Source of the DNA: an uncultured Lachnospiraceae bacterium
GTDB lineage: Bacteria > Bacillota > Clostridia > Lachnospirales > Lachnospiraceae
Length of the DNA stretch: 14,931 nucleotides
Assembly (NCBI GenBank): GCA_948438565.1
Contig: CAOJLW010000020.1
Location: 1 to 14,931, forward strand
Reading direction: 5' to 3'
Positions 6,952 through 13,619 of this stretch are shown here, in pieces. Both the position numbers and the translations under genes were made by a program. The notes below the pieces were generated by a model, which had not been told where the DNA came from, did not search any database, and saw nothing but the letters and a program-made list of their open reading frames with translations. Every line of letters starts with the position of its first letter. The stretch's first letter is position 1.

Positions 6952-6980
6952 ATTTTAACCAATTATTACTAAAAAAACAA
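6952..6980 (-). promoter_or_regulatory. Sigma-A-type promoter of gap
   Basis: On the minus strand, TTGTTT (6975-6980) and TAAAAT (6952-6957) are separated by exactly 17 bp. Upstream lies an A-rich stretch (roughly 7005-7020) that could act as an UP element, as expected for a highly expressed gene. The predicted start is near 6945, giving a leader of about 50 bases with no structure I recognise. Confidence 0.6.
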
Positions 6981-7060
6981 GTCTTTCCCTCTAGTTTATT
7001 GAAATTTTGTTTTTTTTATTGCCTGCCCGCCGCCAGGAACTTTCTTTTCAAAAATTTTTA

Positions 7061-7069
7061 TGTTATACT
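7061..7069 (+). promoter_or_regulatory. Extended -10 promoter element for the HAD/PHP operon
   Basis: TGTTATACT is an extended -10 (TGn plus TATACT) about 85 bp upstream of the HAD start. The -35 position (TTTCTT, 7041-7046) is weak, as is common with extended -10 promoters. It is divergent from the gap promoter, in a 261-bp intergenic region that holds no other structure I could support. Confidence 0.5.
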
Positions 7070-7153
7070 CCCTTTTGGGCATACCAAATCCATATATTTT
7101 ATGCCCCAATGAAACAGGAAACACAACATAAGATAGGATACAGGAGGAACACT

Positions 7154-8032
7154 ATGCTGATCCCAAAAATTATCGCTCTTGACTTAGACGGCACGCTGTT
7201 TTCCCGTACCGGACAAATCACGCCGTATACCAAAGAACAAATCCGCCAGGCCGTAAGTCTCGGGGCGTCGGTTATAATTTCCACCGGCCGCCCGTTTGTC
7301 GGCCTTCCGCTTGACGAAGCCGCTTCGCTTGGAATTGCCTATGCCATCACTGCCAACGGAGCCGCCATTTACCGGCTGACCGACCGAGTCTGCCTGCACG
7401 AAGAGGGTCTGCCTTCTAAAATTGCCGCCCCCATCATCCGGGGACTTTATCAAAAACATCTGCATTTGGACGCTTTTATCCAAGGAGACGCTTACACGCA
7501 GCCTTCCACTATGGAAATCGCCCGGCGTTCCTGCCTGCCGGAATCGGTGGTCCGCTATATTTTTTCTACCAGAAAACGCGTGCCGGATCTGGCGGATTAT
7601 ATCGAAAGCCACGGCTGCATTCTCCAAAAGGCCACGGCCAATTTTGAACAACGGCCGGACGGCTCCTTTATCGACCGCAACGAAGCCAAGGCATTTTTAG
7701 AAGGCTGTCCCGGCATTCGGATTGTTTGCGGCGGCTACCACAACCTGGAATTCACGAAAGCAGGCGTCAGCAAAGCGGCCGGCCTGCGTTTTCTCTGCGA
7801 TTATTTGCATATCCCTATCGAAGCGTCCATGGTCTGCGGCGACAGTGAAAACGATGCGGACATTTTACAGGCCGCAGGACTCTCCGTAGCTATGTCCAAC
7901 GCCGATGAAACCATCAAAAACCTCTGCGACTATGTCACAAAATCCTGCGATGCGGACGGCGTCGGATATGCCATTCAAAAATTTGTGATCGCCCGCGCCC
8001 ATGCCGGCGATCCTATTGAAAAAAATACGTGA
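7154..8032 (+). CDS. Cof-type HAD-superfamily hydrolase
   Basis: A 292-residue HAD phosphatase of the Cof/class IIB type, distinct in sequence from the one at 2740-3531. Motif I is DLDGT with D10 and D12, motif II STGR (43-46), and motif IV GDSENDADIL near the C-terminal third; the lysine in FTKAGVSKAAGL probably provides motif III. The start at 7154 (MLIPKII) is chosen because AGGAGG lies just upstream (7142-7147). A 49-residue longer reading is open, but it begins upstream of the extended -10 and its extra residues look non-coding. It is followed after 34 bp by a PHP phosphoesterase, so the two form an operon. The substrate is unknown; Cof proteins act on small phosphorylated metabolites. 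Confidence 0.92.
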   Translation: MLIPKIIALDLDGTLFSRTGQITPYTKEQIRQAVSLGASVIISTGRPFVGLPLDEAASLGIAYAITANGAAIYRLTDRVCLHEEGLPSKIAAPIIRGLYQKHLHLDAFIQGDAYTQPSTMEIARRSCLPESVVRYIFSTRKRVPDLADYIESHGCILQKATANFEQRPDGSFIDRNEAKAFLEGCPGIRIVCGGYHNLEFTKAGVSKAAGLRFLCDYLHIPIEASMVCGDSENDADILQAAGLSVAMSNADETIKNLCDYVTKSCDADGVGYAIQKFVIARAHAGDPIEKNT

Positions 8033-8066
8033 CTGTTTCCGCTATTTGCACAGAAAGGAGCTCGCT

Positions 8067-8864
8067 ATGCTTTGGGACACCCATATGCACTGCAATTTTT
8101 CCGGCGACAGCAAGGCGCTGCCGGAAGATATGATTTTAGCCGCCATCCAAAAACAGCTTGACGGCATTTGTTTTACGGATCATATAGATATTGATTATCC
8201 GGGGCCAACTCCGTTTTCCTTTGATCCGTCCGAGTACTTTCAAACGCTTTTAACCCTTCAGAAAAAATATCAAAACCGCATTCGGATTTATATTGGAGTC
8301 GAGCTCGGACTGCAACCCCATTTAAAACAGCGTTACGCAGACTTTACGTCCGCGTGGGATTTTGACCAGGTAATCGCATCGTCCCACGTTGTACATGGCT
8401 TTGATCCATACTACCCGGAATTTTATCTGGGCAAAACGGAGGACGAAGCCTATCAGGAATACTTTACTTCCATTTTGGAAAATCTGGCTGTCTTTTACGA
8501 TTTTGACGTATACGGACATATCGACTATGTCGTCCGCTACGGTCCCCATAAAAATCAAAACTATTCGTATCACAAGTTTCAAGACGTCATTGACGAAATT
8601 TTACGCACATTGATTTCCAAAGGCAAAGGCATAGAAATCAATATGGCCGGCTTCAAATACGGACTCGGCCATCCAAACCCGACCGAAGCGATTCTCAAAC
8701 GCTATCGACAACTGGGCGGCGAACTGCTGACGATTGGCGCAGACGCCCACCAGCCGGAGCATATCGCCTATGATTACCACAAGCTGCGCGGGATTTTACA
8801 GGAGGCCGGATTTACCCATTATACGGTGTTTCACAAGCGAAAACCCGTTTTTTATCCGCTGTAA
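8067..8864 (+). CDS. PHP-domain phosphoesterase, histidinol-phosphatase (HisJ) type
   Basis: A 265-residue protein of the polymerase and histidinol phosphatase (PHP) superfamily, which binds a trinuclear metal centre and removes phosphate from small molecules. The metal ligands are recognisable: H6 and H8 (DTHMH), D14, H39 (FTDHID), E79 (GVELG), H107 (SSHVVHG), H151 (GHIDY), and D226 with H228 (GADAHQPE). Length and motif order match HisJ-type histidinol-phosphate phosphatases, but no other histidine biosynthesis gene is nearby, so the substrate is uncertain. The start at 8067 follows AGAAAGGAG at 8052-8060. A longer reading from 8001 would overlap the upstream HAD gene and lacks a good ribosome binding site. 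It is convergent with mnmA, with only 30 bp between the stop codons. Confidence 0.9.
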   Translation: MLWDTHMHCNFSGDSKALPEDMILAAIQKQLDGICFTDHIDIDYPGPTPFSFDPSEYFQTLLTLQKKYQNRIRIYIGVELGLQPHLKQRYADFTSAWDFDQVIASSHVVHGFDPYYPEFYLGKTEDEAYQEYFTSILENLAVFYDFDVYGHIDYVVRYGPHKNQNYSYHKFQDVIDEILRTLISKGKGIEINMAGFKYGLGHPNPTEAILKRYRQLGGELLTIGADAHQPEHIAYDYHKLRGILQEAGFTHYTVFHKRKPVFYPL

Positions 8865-8894
8865 AAAAATAACGCTCTCTTGTTTTTTTGTCGC

Positions 8895-9965
8895 CTACTT
8901 TACAATGATCCCGCCTCCGGCTACGCAGCCGCCGTCATAAAATACGGCGGCCTGCCCAGGCGTTATGGCGCGCTGCGGTTCGTCAAAGACAAACCGCAGC
9001 CGCCCGTCCGATTCCGGATAAACCGTCGCCATCGCCCCAGAATGCGCATAGCGGATTTTGGTTAAAAAACGCTGTCCGTCTTTGATCTGCGGTACGCCCA
9101 TATAGCAAATTCGATCGGCAATCAGCTCCGACGCATAGACGTCCCCGGCCTCCCCAATCACCACCTCATTGGTTTTTGGCCGGATTTCAGATACAAAGAC
9201 CGGTCTGCCCATCGCCAGATTTAAGCCTTTGCGCTGTCCAATCGTATAGTGCGTAATCCCCTTATGCCGTCCCAGAATTGTCCCGTCTTTTGTCACAAAA
9301 TTTCCGCCGCCCGGCGTCCGCTCTCCCGCCATACGTTCAATAAATCCTGCATAATCCTGATCCGGAATAAAACAGATTTCCTGACTGTCCGGCTTTTGAG
9401 CCACACGCAGGCCAATTTTTTCCGCAATGGCGCGGATTTCATCTTTCGTATATGCCCCTGCCGGCATCAGCGTATGCGCCAACTGCTCTTGCGTCAGAGC
9501 AAACAACGCATAGGTCTGATCCTTTTTGGCCGACTTTGGCGCCGCAAGGGCATATCTGCCGTTTTCTCGTTTCACCACCCCGGCGTAATGCCCGGTTGCA
9601 ATATAATCGGCGCCGATTTCTTGGCCATACAAAAAAAGCTCGCCCCATTTTATCTGTCGGTTACAGACAATGCAAGGGTTTGGCGTCCTTCCCTGTATAT
9701 ACTCCTGAATAAAATAGTCGACCACCTTTTGTTGAAAGGCGTCTGCAAACTGAACTACATGAAACGGAATCCCAAGCTTTGCGGCCACCCGCTCGGCGTC
9801 TTGTTCCGCACACGAAACAAAATGCTCTTTCTCTTCTTGTTTCTCCTGCCATAAACGCATCGTCACGCCCACGACTTCATATCCCTGTTCCTGCAAAAGA
9901 TATGCCGCCACAGACGAATCCACGCCGCCGGACATACCGACGAGAACTTTCTTTTTTTTATCCAT
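8895..9965 (-). CDS. mnmA: tRNA-specific 2-thiouridylase MnmA
   Basis: Adds sulfur to U34 of Lys, Glu and Gln tRNAs, using ATP to adenylate the base and a persulfide relayed from a cysteine desulfurase. The 356-residue protein has the PP-loop GMSGGVDSSVAA (10-21), the first catalytic cysteine C98 in TPNPCIVCN and the second, C198, in SQEICFIPD, followed by HYTIGQRKGL and the C-terminal beta-barrel ending in GGGIIVK. Length is normal. The ATG at 9965 follows AAAGGAG. It lies 67 bp after lrgB on the same strand and may share its transcript. No iscS/nifS-type desulfurase gene is in the window. Confidence 0.97.
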   Translation of the reverse strand: MDKKKKVLVGMSGGVDSSVAAYLLQEQGYEVVGVTMRLWQEKQEEKEHFVSCAEQDAERVAAKLGIPFHVVQFADAFQQKVVDYFIQEYIQGRTPNPCIVCNRQIKWGELFLYGQEIGADYIATGHYAGVVKRENGRYALAAPKSAKKDQTYALFALTQEQLAHTLMPAGAYTKDEIRAIAEKIGLRVAQKPDSQEICFIPDQDYAGFIERMAGERTPGGGNFVTKDGTILGRHKGITHYTIGQRKGLNLAMGRPVFVSEIRPKTNEVVIGEAGDVYASELIADRICYMGVPQIKDGQRFLTKIRYAHSGAMATVYPESDGRLRFVFDEPQRAITPGQAAVFYDGGCVAGGGIIVK

Positions 9966-10032
9966 CCTGTCTCCTTTTTCTCCATTTGGCGCCCGCCAGG
10001 CTATAGCGCCTGTCTATTCCCGGTCGCCCCTG

Positions 10033-10725
10033 CTACATCCAATGGGCAAACAGGCTCGCCCCGGCCACCGTCAAAATGCCGGACACGACAATCGAAAGGC
10101 TGCTCATTGCGCCTTCGACCTGCCCCATCTCCATCGCCTTTACTGTCCCAATTGCATGGGAGGACGTTCCCAAGGCAATTCCCCTTGCAATCGGATGGTC
10201 GATTTTCAAAATTTTAAATACGGCTTCCGCCAAAATATTTCCCAACACGCCCGTAATAATAATGATCGCTACTGTAACCGACACATATCCGCCCAGTTCT
10301 TTGGAAACGTCCATACCGATAGCCGTTGTAATGGATTTCGGCAGCAGCGTCACATAGGACGCATGATCGAGTCCAAACAGATACGCCAACAGCAGGACGC
10401 TCAACAAGCTGGTCAACACCCCGGACAAAATCCCAAACAGTACGGCCTTATAATGTTTTCTTAACAGACCCATCTGCTCGTAAAGCGGAACCGCCAGACA
10501 AATCGTAGACGGCGTAAGCAGAAACGTAATATATTTTGCGCTCTCTTGATATACGCTATATTCAATATCCAGACCCTTTAAAAACAAAATCGTAAAAATG
10601 ACAGCCAGCAAAAGCGGGTTAAAAACGGCCAGTTTCCATTTGCTTTTGAGCCAAGCGCCAGCGCCATAGGCAAGCAGACTGATACATACGCCGCAAAAAA
10701 CCGACGTTTCAAAAAATTCATTCAT
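10033..10725 (-). CDS. lrgB: LrgB/CidB-family membrane protein
   Basis: The larger partner of an LrgAB/CidAB pair. Such pairs were first linked to control of murein hydrolase activity and cell death in Staphylococcus; relatives in Bacillus (PftAB) and Streptococcus mutans were later linked to pyruvate uptake. The 230-residue protein is almost entirely hydrophobic with about six or seven membrane segments. It carries the family's conserved features LLPKSITTAIGMDVS and RGIALGTSSHAIGTVKAMEMG in the C-terminal half. Its ATG lies eight bases inside the end of lrgA, and its ribosome binding site is within lrgA, so translation is coupled. The choice between a lysis-related and a pyruvate role cannot be made from sequence. 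Confidence 0.93.
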   Translation of the reverse strand: MNEFFETSVFCGVCISLLAYGAGAWLKSKWKLAVFNPLLLAVIFTILFLKGLDIEYSVYQESAKYITFLLTPSTICLAVPLYEQMGLLRKHYKAVLFGILSGVLTSLLSVLLLAYLFGLDHASYVTLLPKSITTAIGMDVSKELGGYVSVTVAIIIITGVLGNILAEAVFKILKIDHPIARGIALGTSSHAIGTVKAMEMGQVEGAMSSLSIVVSGILTVAGASLFAHWM

Positions 10726-11086
10726 GCTTGTCCTCCTTCTTTCCCAAAAGCCGGATCATGGATTGCACCGCTTTTCCGGACACAGCCATAACCAATACGG
10801 TCGTAATCACGGTAATCACGATATAGGCCGCCAACTTTGTCTGAATCATCCGCCAGGACTCTATCACCCCTACTGCGGCAGGAATAAACAAAACCGGCAT
10901 AATTGCTATAAAAAAAACGCTGACCTCTTTTACAGCGTCCACCCGGATCATGCCCGTTTCCAAGCAGAGCAGTAAAATGACAATTCCGTATATGCTCGCA
11001 GGAACCGGAAGCGGCAGGCAGGCGTGCAAAACCTCTCCTATCAAGGATAGGACTAAGATAATGGCAAATTGTTTCAGATATTTCAA
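10718..11086 (-). CDS. lrgA: LrgA/CidA-family membrane protein (holin-like)
   Basis: The small partner of LrgB. The 122-residue protein has four hydrophobic segments (about residues 5-23, 28-44, 56-76, 84-105) and a charged C-terminus (GKKEDKHE). The family motif PLPVPASIYGIVILLLCL lies between the first two helices. The start codon is TTG at 11086, supported by AGGAGGAG at suitable spacing; no in-frame ATG lies near it. The gene overlaps lrgB by eight bases. No LytSR-type two-component system is adjacent. The 66 bp upstream separate it from the methyltransferase gene and contain no convincing promoter. Confidence 0.9.
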   Translation of the reverse strand: MKYLKQFAIILVLSLIGEVLHACLPLPVPASIYGIVILLLCLETGMIRVDAVKEVSVFFIAIMPVLFIPAAVGVIESWRMIQTKLAAYIVITVITTVLVMAVSGKAVQSMIRLLGKKEDKHE

Positions 11087-11152
11087 ATGACGACTCCTCC
11101 TTTTTATTGGCAGCGCCCATCGTAGAATAGCGTGGAAGGTACAGGCGTCCCT

Positions 11153-12544
11153 CTAAGCCTGCAACAAATCAAAAAGCGTTAATTGTACCGGTTCTCCATG
11201 ATCATACACAGCATCCTCTCTACTAAATCTGCCGCGTTTTTGAACCCTGGAACGCTTTTCAATCTCTTCCGGCGGCATCTGGGCAGCGATGGATAACAAT
11301 ACCTCTTCCAGACGAGCATTGATCTTTAAATTACGCTCCCGCTTTCTCCTGACAATGCCAAAGCAGCCAACCGGTGAAATATAGATATCTTCCGGAGTAT
11401 CCGAGGATACAATGGCGCTCATATCGTTAAAGGTGCAATTTTCCGGAGTTGCCGTACAATTTAACACATAGGAAGCATCCACAGCAACAATATCCCTTCC
11501 AAAATCCATCAAAAATCCTTGATCTTTCACTTCGGTTATTCTCGACAGCAACGCCGTCTTTTTTTCACGCAGACGCAACACGTCCCCGTCATAGGCCATC
11601 AATCGTTTGCCAATCCAGTTGACAACTGGAACTGCCCAGGAATTTCCAATCGCCTGATAGCGATTTGTCTTTTTTGCCCCTGACATATCGGTATAGTGAT
11701 CCGGAAATCCCATCAGCCTTTCGCCTTCCAATGGTGAAAGACGCCTAAGACGGCCATCCTGAACAACAAACAACGATCCGTTATACGCCGCTGCATTCCC
11801 GTTCCATTTCGTCCCATATGCAGAATACAGACAATCGGTATATTCACGGAACACTTCAAACTGATGGCCTTCTTTTTCAAATGTCAGCTTTGCCGTAGGA
11901 TATTCCGTCAACTCCTGCCTATGGAACTCCAATAAGACATTTTCGGGATAAAAATCCGTTCCTCCAGCCAATACATACAGACGGCGTCGTTGCTGTGGCA
12001 AACCAAAAAATTTTGCATCCAAGATCCGCCATGCAATATTTCTTTTAGGGCCATGCATAACGCCTGCATTCGGCCATTTTTTTAGTGTAATCACATCATC
12101 AAAACCCGCTAAGGAACAGACAAAGCAGCCAAAGGCATTTGTTTTATCCGTAAGAACGCCTTCCACATTTTCCCAAAATACAATGGAAGCCGTCTTTCCC
12201 TGCGCATTTCGTTGCGCATCATTCGCATTGACAATATCTACAAACTTTAAAGTAAGATTTCCTCTGTCATCGTGCAAACCGTTTTTCCACCCTGCAAGGG
12301 AAAAGGCCTGACATGGCGTCCCGCCGCAAATTAAATCAGGCGCAGAAATTTCTCCTGACGCGATCCGATCCGGAATGTCCTTCATATCCCCTAAGTTTGC
12401 TACGGTTGGATATTTCTCCGCTAAAAGCAAAGAAGGAAACTCTGCAATTTCAGAGAACCACGCAAAGTCCATGCCAAGCGGCCGCCACGCCACAGATGCC
12501 GCTTCAATGCCAGAGCAGACGCTTCCCACTGATGTTAATGTCAT
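11153..12544 (-). CDS. DNA (cytosine-5) methyltransferase, phage-type, of a restriction-modification pair
   Basis: Methylates cytosine C5 in DNA using S-adenosylmethionine. The 463-residue protein has motif I SVCSGIEAASVAW (8-20), the catalytic C78 in GGTPCQAFS (motif IV), ENVEG (125-129, motif VI), QRRRLYVL (185-192, motif VIII), LSPLEGERLMGFP (269-281, motif IX) and QAIGNSWAVPV (297-307, motif X). The region between motifs VIII and IX, which should contain the target-recognition domain, is short, about 75 residues. After motif X there is a 145-residue extension, where most relatives end. It includes ISPVGCFGIVRR, resembling a module I recall from phage methyltransferases (SPKAC.GILRRA), and the protein ends QLTLFDLLQA. 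The gene starts 18 bp after the predicted endonuclease gene with GGGAGA upstream. The recognition sequence cannot be predicted. Confidence 0.93.
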   Translation of the reverse strand: MTLTSVGSVCSGIEAASVAWRPLGMDFAWFSEIAEFPSLLLAEKYPTVANLGDMKDIPDRIASGEISAPDLICGGTPCQAFSLAGWKNGLHDDRGNLTLKFVDIVNANDAQRNAQGKTASIVFWENVEGVLTDKTNAFGCFVCSLAGFDDVITLKKWPNAGVMHGPKRNIAWRILDAKFFGLPQQRRRLYVLAGGTDFYPENVLLEFHRQELTEYPTAKLTFEKEGHQFEVFREYTDCLYSAYGTKWNGNAAAYNGSLFVVQDGRLRRLSPLEGERLMGFPDHYTDMSGAKKTNRYQAIGNSWAVPVVNWIGKRLMAYDGDVLRLREKKTALLSRITEVKDQGFLMDFGRDIVAVDASYVLNCTATPENCTFNDMSAIVSSDTPEDIYISPVGCFGIVRRKRERNLKINARLEEVLLSIAAQMPPEEIEKRSRVQKRGRFSREDAVYDHGEPVQLTLFDLLQA

Positions 12545-12562
12545 AGTCTCATCTCCCTTTGC

Positions 12563-13501
12563 CTATGTATTCTCCTGATTCCCTTTCAATTTTAGAATCA
12601 ATTGACGTTTCCATTCTGCAATATCATACCAAGGACATCCAATACAGCCTTTTTCCGCCTCTTTCCCTCTCTGGGGTATAGACGGATCCCAGTTCTCTTC
12701 CCCCTGGTAATAAAACGGTATACCGTAGATACGGCCACGTTTTCCCGTTTGAAAACAAGTTCTGCAGATTTCCCTCTTTTGCTGATTGCGTTGATTCGTC
12801 AGTAATTGGAATTTTGCCCTAATTTCATCATCTGACATGATATCCGGATTGTTTGCTTTTGTATATTCGTCCCATCTAATCTCTGAAAATTTGTGATCCG
12901 GCAAACAATGAGCGGAAAAAGTCCCCTCATAGACATCTATACTATGTAACACACGAATCATCCTTTTTCGCAAAGCAGGCGACCATGTCTCATATCCGTT
13001 GCCTTCCACACCGCCCCTTGGCAGAGGAAGCAAAATCAAATGCGTTTTATTCTCTCCGCATTTTGGACAAAATTTCTTTGTATCCGTCGCTAACGTATAT
13101 CCAAATTCTTTCAAATCCTGTATTCTTCTCGCCCAATTTGGATTCTTCGGCAAGGTGCATTCTACGCATTGCCAGCCTCCTTTTGCCAGACTGTCAAAAA
13201 ACGCCTTGGTCGTCCTTGCATTTGGTTTTTCTTCTTTCCAAAACTTTTTCTGTTGTTCTAACCACGAGGGATAATGTATCGGATCCATTTGTTGATACAC
13301 TTGGTTGAGATAAGTCATGCACCTATCCGTCTGATCCGGTTTAATAAAAATGCCCGTTCTTCGATATTCCACCGGCGCCCATCCGTCCCACGATTCCCCA
13401 GAATAATCAAATTTCACATGAACATATGCTTCAGAAGCCTTCGAATGTTTTTTTCGTTCCTCTTCCACGATTGTAATGTTCTTATTTAAAACACTCTTCA
13501 T
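12563..13501 (-). CDS. Predicted HNH-like type II restriction endonuclease with four CxxC motifs
   Basis: A 312-residue protein immediately upstream of a cytosine methyltransferase and almost certainly its partner. The C-terminal half resembles a beta-beta-alpha-Me (HNH) nuclease: DH at 202-203 in LPDHKFSEIRW, then FQLLTNQRNQQKREICRTC (231-249), where N236 or N239 would be the middle HNH residue. Four CxxC knuckles pair as likely zinc sites: C112/C115 with C145/C148 (CVEC, CPKC), and C246/C249 with C286/C289 (CRTC, CIGC). The N-terminal 100 residues are charged, with no domain I recognise. The start at 13501 follows GGGAGG. The longer reading from 13600 runs through the terminator of the neighbouring kinase gene and is rejected. 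I do not recognise a named enzyme family or cleavage site. By eye the gene is AT-richer than the glycolytic genes, which hints at transfer. Restriction function is inferred from HNH-like residues plus context. Confidence 0.75.
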   Translation of the reverse strand: MKSVLNKNITIVEEERKKHSKASEAYVHVKFDYSGESWDGWAPVEYRRTGIFIKPDQTDRCMTYLNQVYQQMDPIHYPSWLEQQKKFWKEEKPNARTTKAFFDSLAKGGWQCVECTLPKNPNWARRIQDLKEFGYTLATDTKKFCPKCGENKTHLILLPLPRGGVEGNGYETWSPALRKRMIRVLHSIDVYEGTFSAHCLPDHKFSEIRWDEYTKANNPDIMSDDEIRAKFQLLTNQRNQQKREICRTCFQTGKRGRIYGIPFYYQGEENWDPSIPQRGKEAEKGCIGCPWYDIAEWKRQLILKLKGNQENT

Positions 13502-13534
13502 CGATTCCCTCCCTCTATCCATCATCAATATAGC

Positions 13535-13543
13535 ATAATACCA
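13535..13543 (-). promoter_or_regulatory. Candidate extended -10 promoter of the restriction-modification operon
   Basis: The minus strand has TGGTATTAT (extended -10) and, slightly downstream, TATATT (13527-13532) as an alternative -10. Both lie in the 46 bp between the kinase terminator and the endonuclease start. No good -35 is seen for either. A promoter is expected here because the terminator separates the pair from the kinase gene. Confidence 0.35.
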
Positions 13544-13547
13544 CAAG

Positions 13548-13580
13548 AAAAAACAGACGGAATGCTCCATCTGTCTTTTT
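13548..13580 (-). terminator. Intrinsic terminator after the hybrid kinase gene
   Basis: On the minus strand, AGACAGATGGA, loop GCAT and TCCGTCTGTTTTTT form a stem of nine consecutive pairs (one a G-U wobble), extended by an A-tract, with six T residues at the 3' side. It lies about 40 bp after the stop codon of the kinase gene. Confidence 0.8.
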
Positions 13581-13619
13581 ATACCCAGAGATTCTAGCAT
13601 ATAAAAAATCCTGCTTCTG

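Noticed and set aside
8865..8894. T-run after the PHP gene as an intrinsic terminator
   Set aside because: TTTTTTT is present at 8882-8889, but no adequate GC-containing stem precedes it in the 30-bp convergent gap.
9249..9854. A 201-codon open frame on the plus strand
   Set aside because: It is fully antisense to mnmA, has no supporting ribosome binding site, and its composition looks like a reading-frame shadow.
9988..10012. Competing short stems between lrgB and mnmA (GGCGC/GCGCC and CAGGC/GCCTG)
   Set aside because: Each stem is only five base pairs with no T-run; an attenuator or riboswitch could not be supported.
10722..11120. A 132-codon minus-strand frame overlapping lrgA
   Set aside because: It is out of frame with lrgA, whose translation is clearly a LrgA family protein; this frame shows no membrane pattern.
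11142..11161. Hairpin CAGGC-N10-GCCTG as a terminator after the methyltransferase
   Set aside because: Only five base pairs, it overlaps the stop codon, and no T-run follows on the minus strand.
13502..13600. Longer N-terminus for the endonuclease beginning at 13600
   Set aside because: It would be encoded through the kinase terminator hairpin, while the ATG at 13501 has a strong GGGAGG ribosome binding site.
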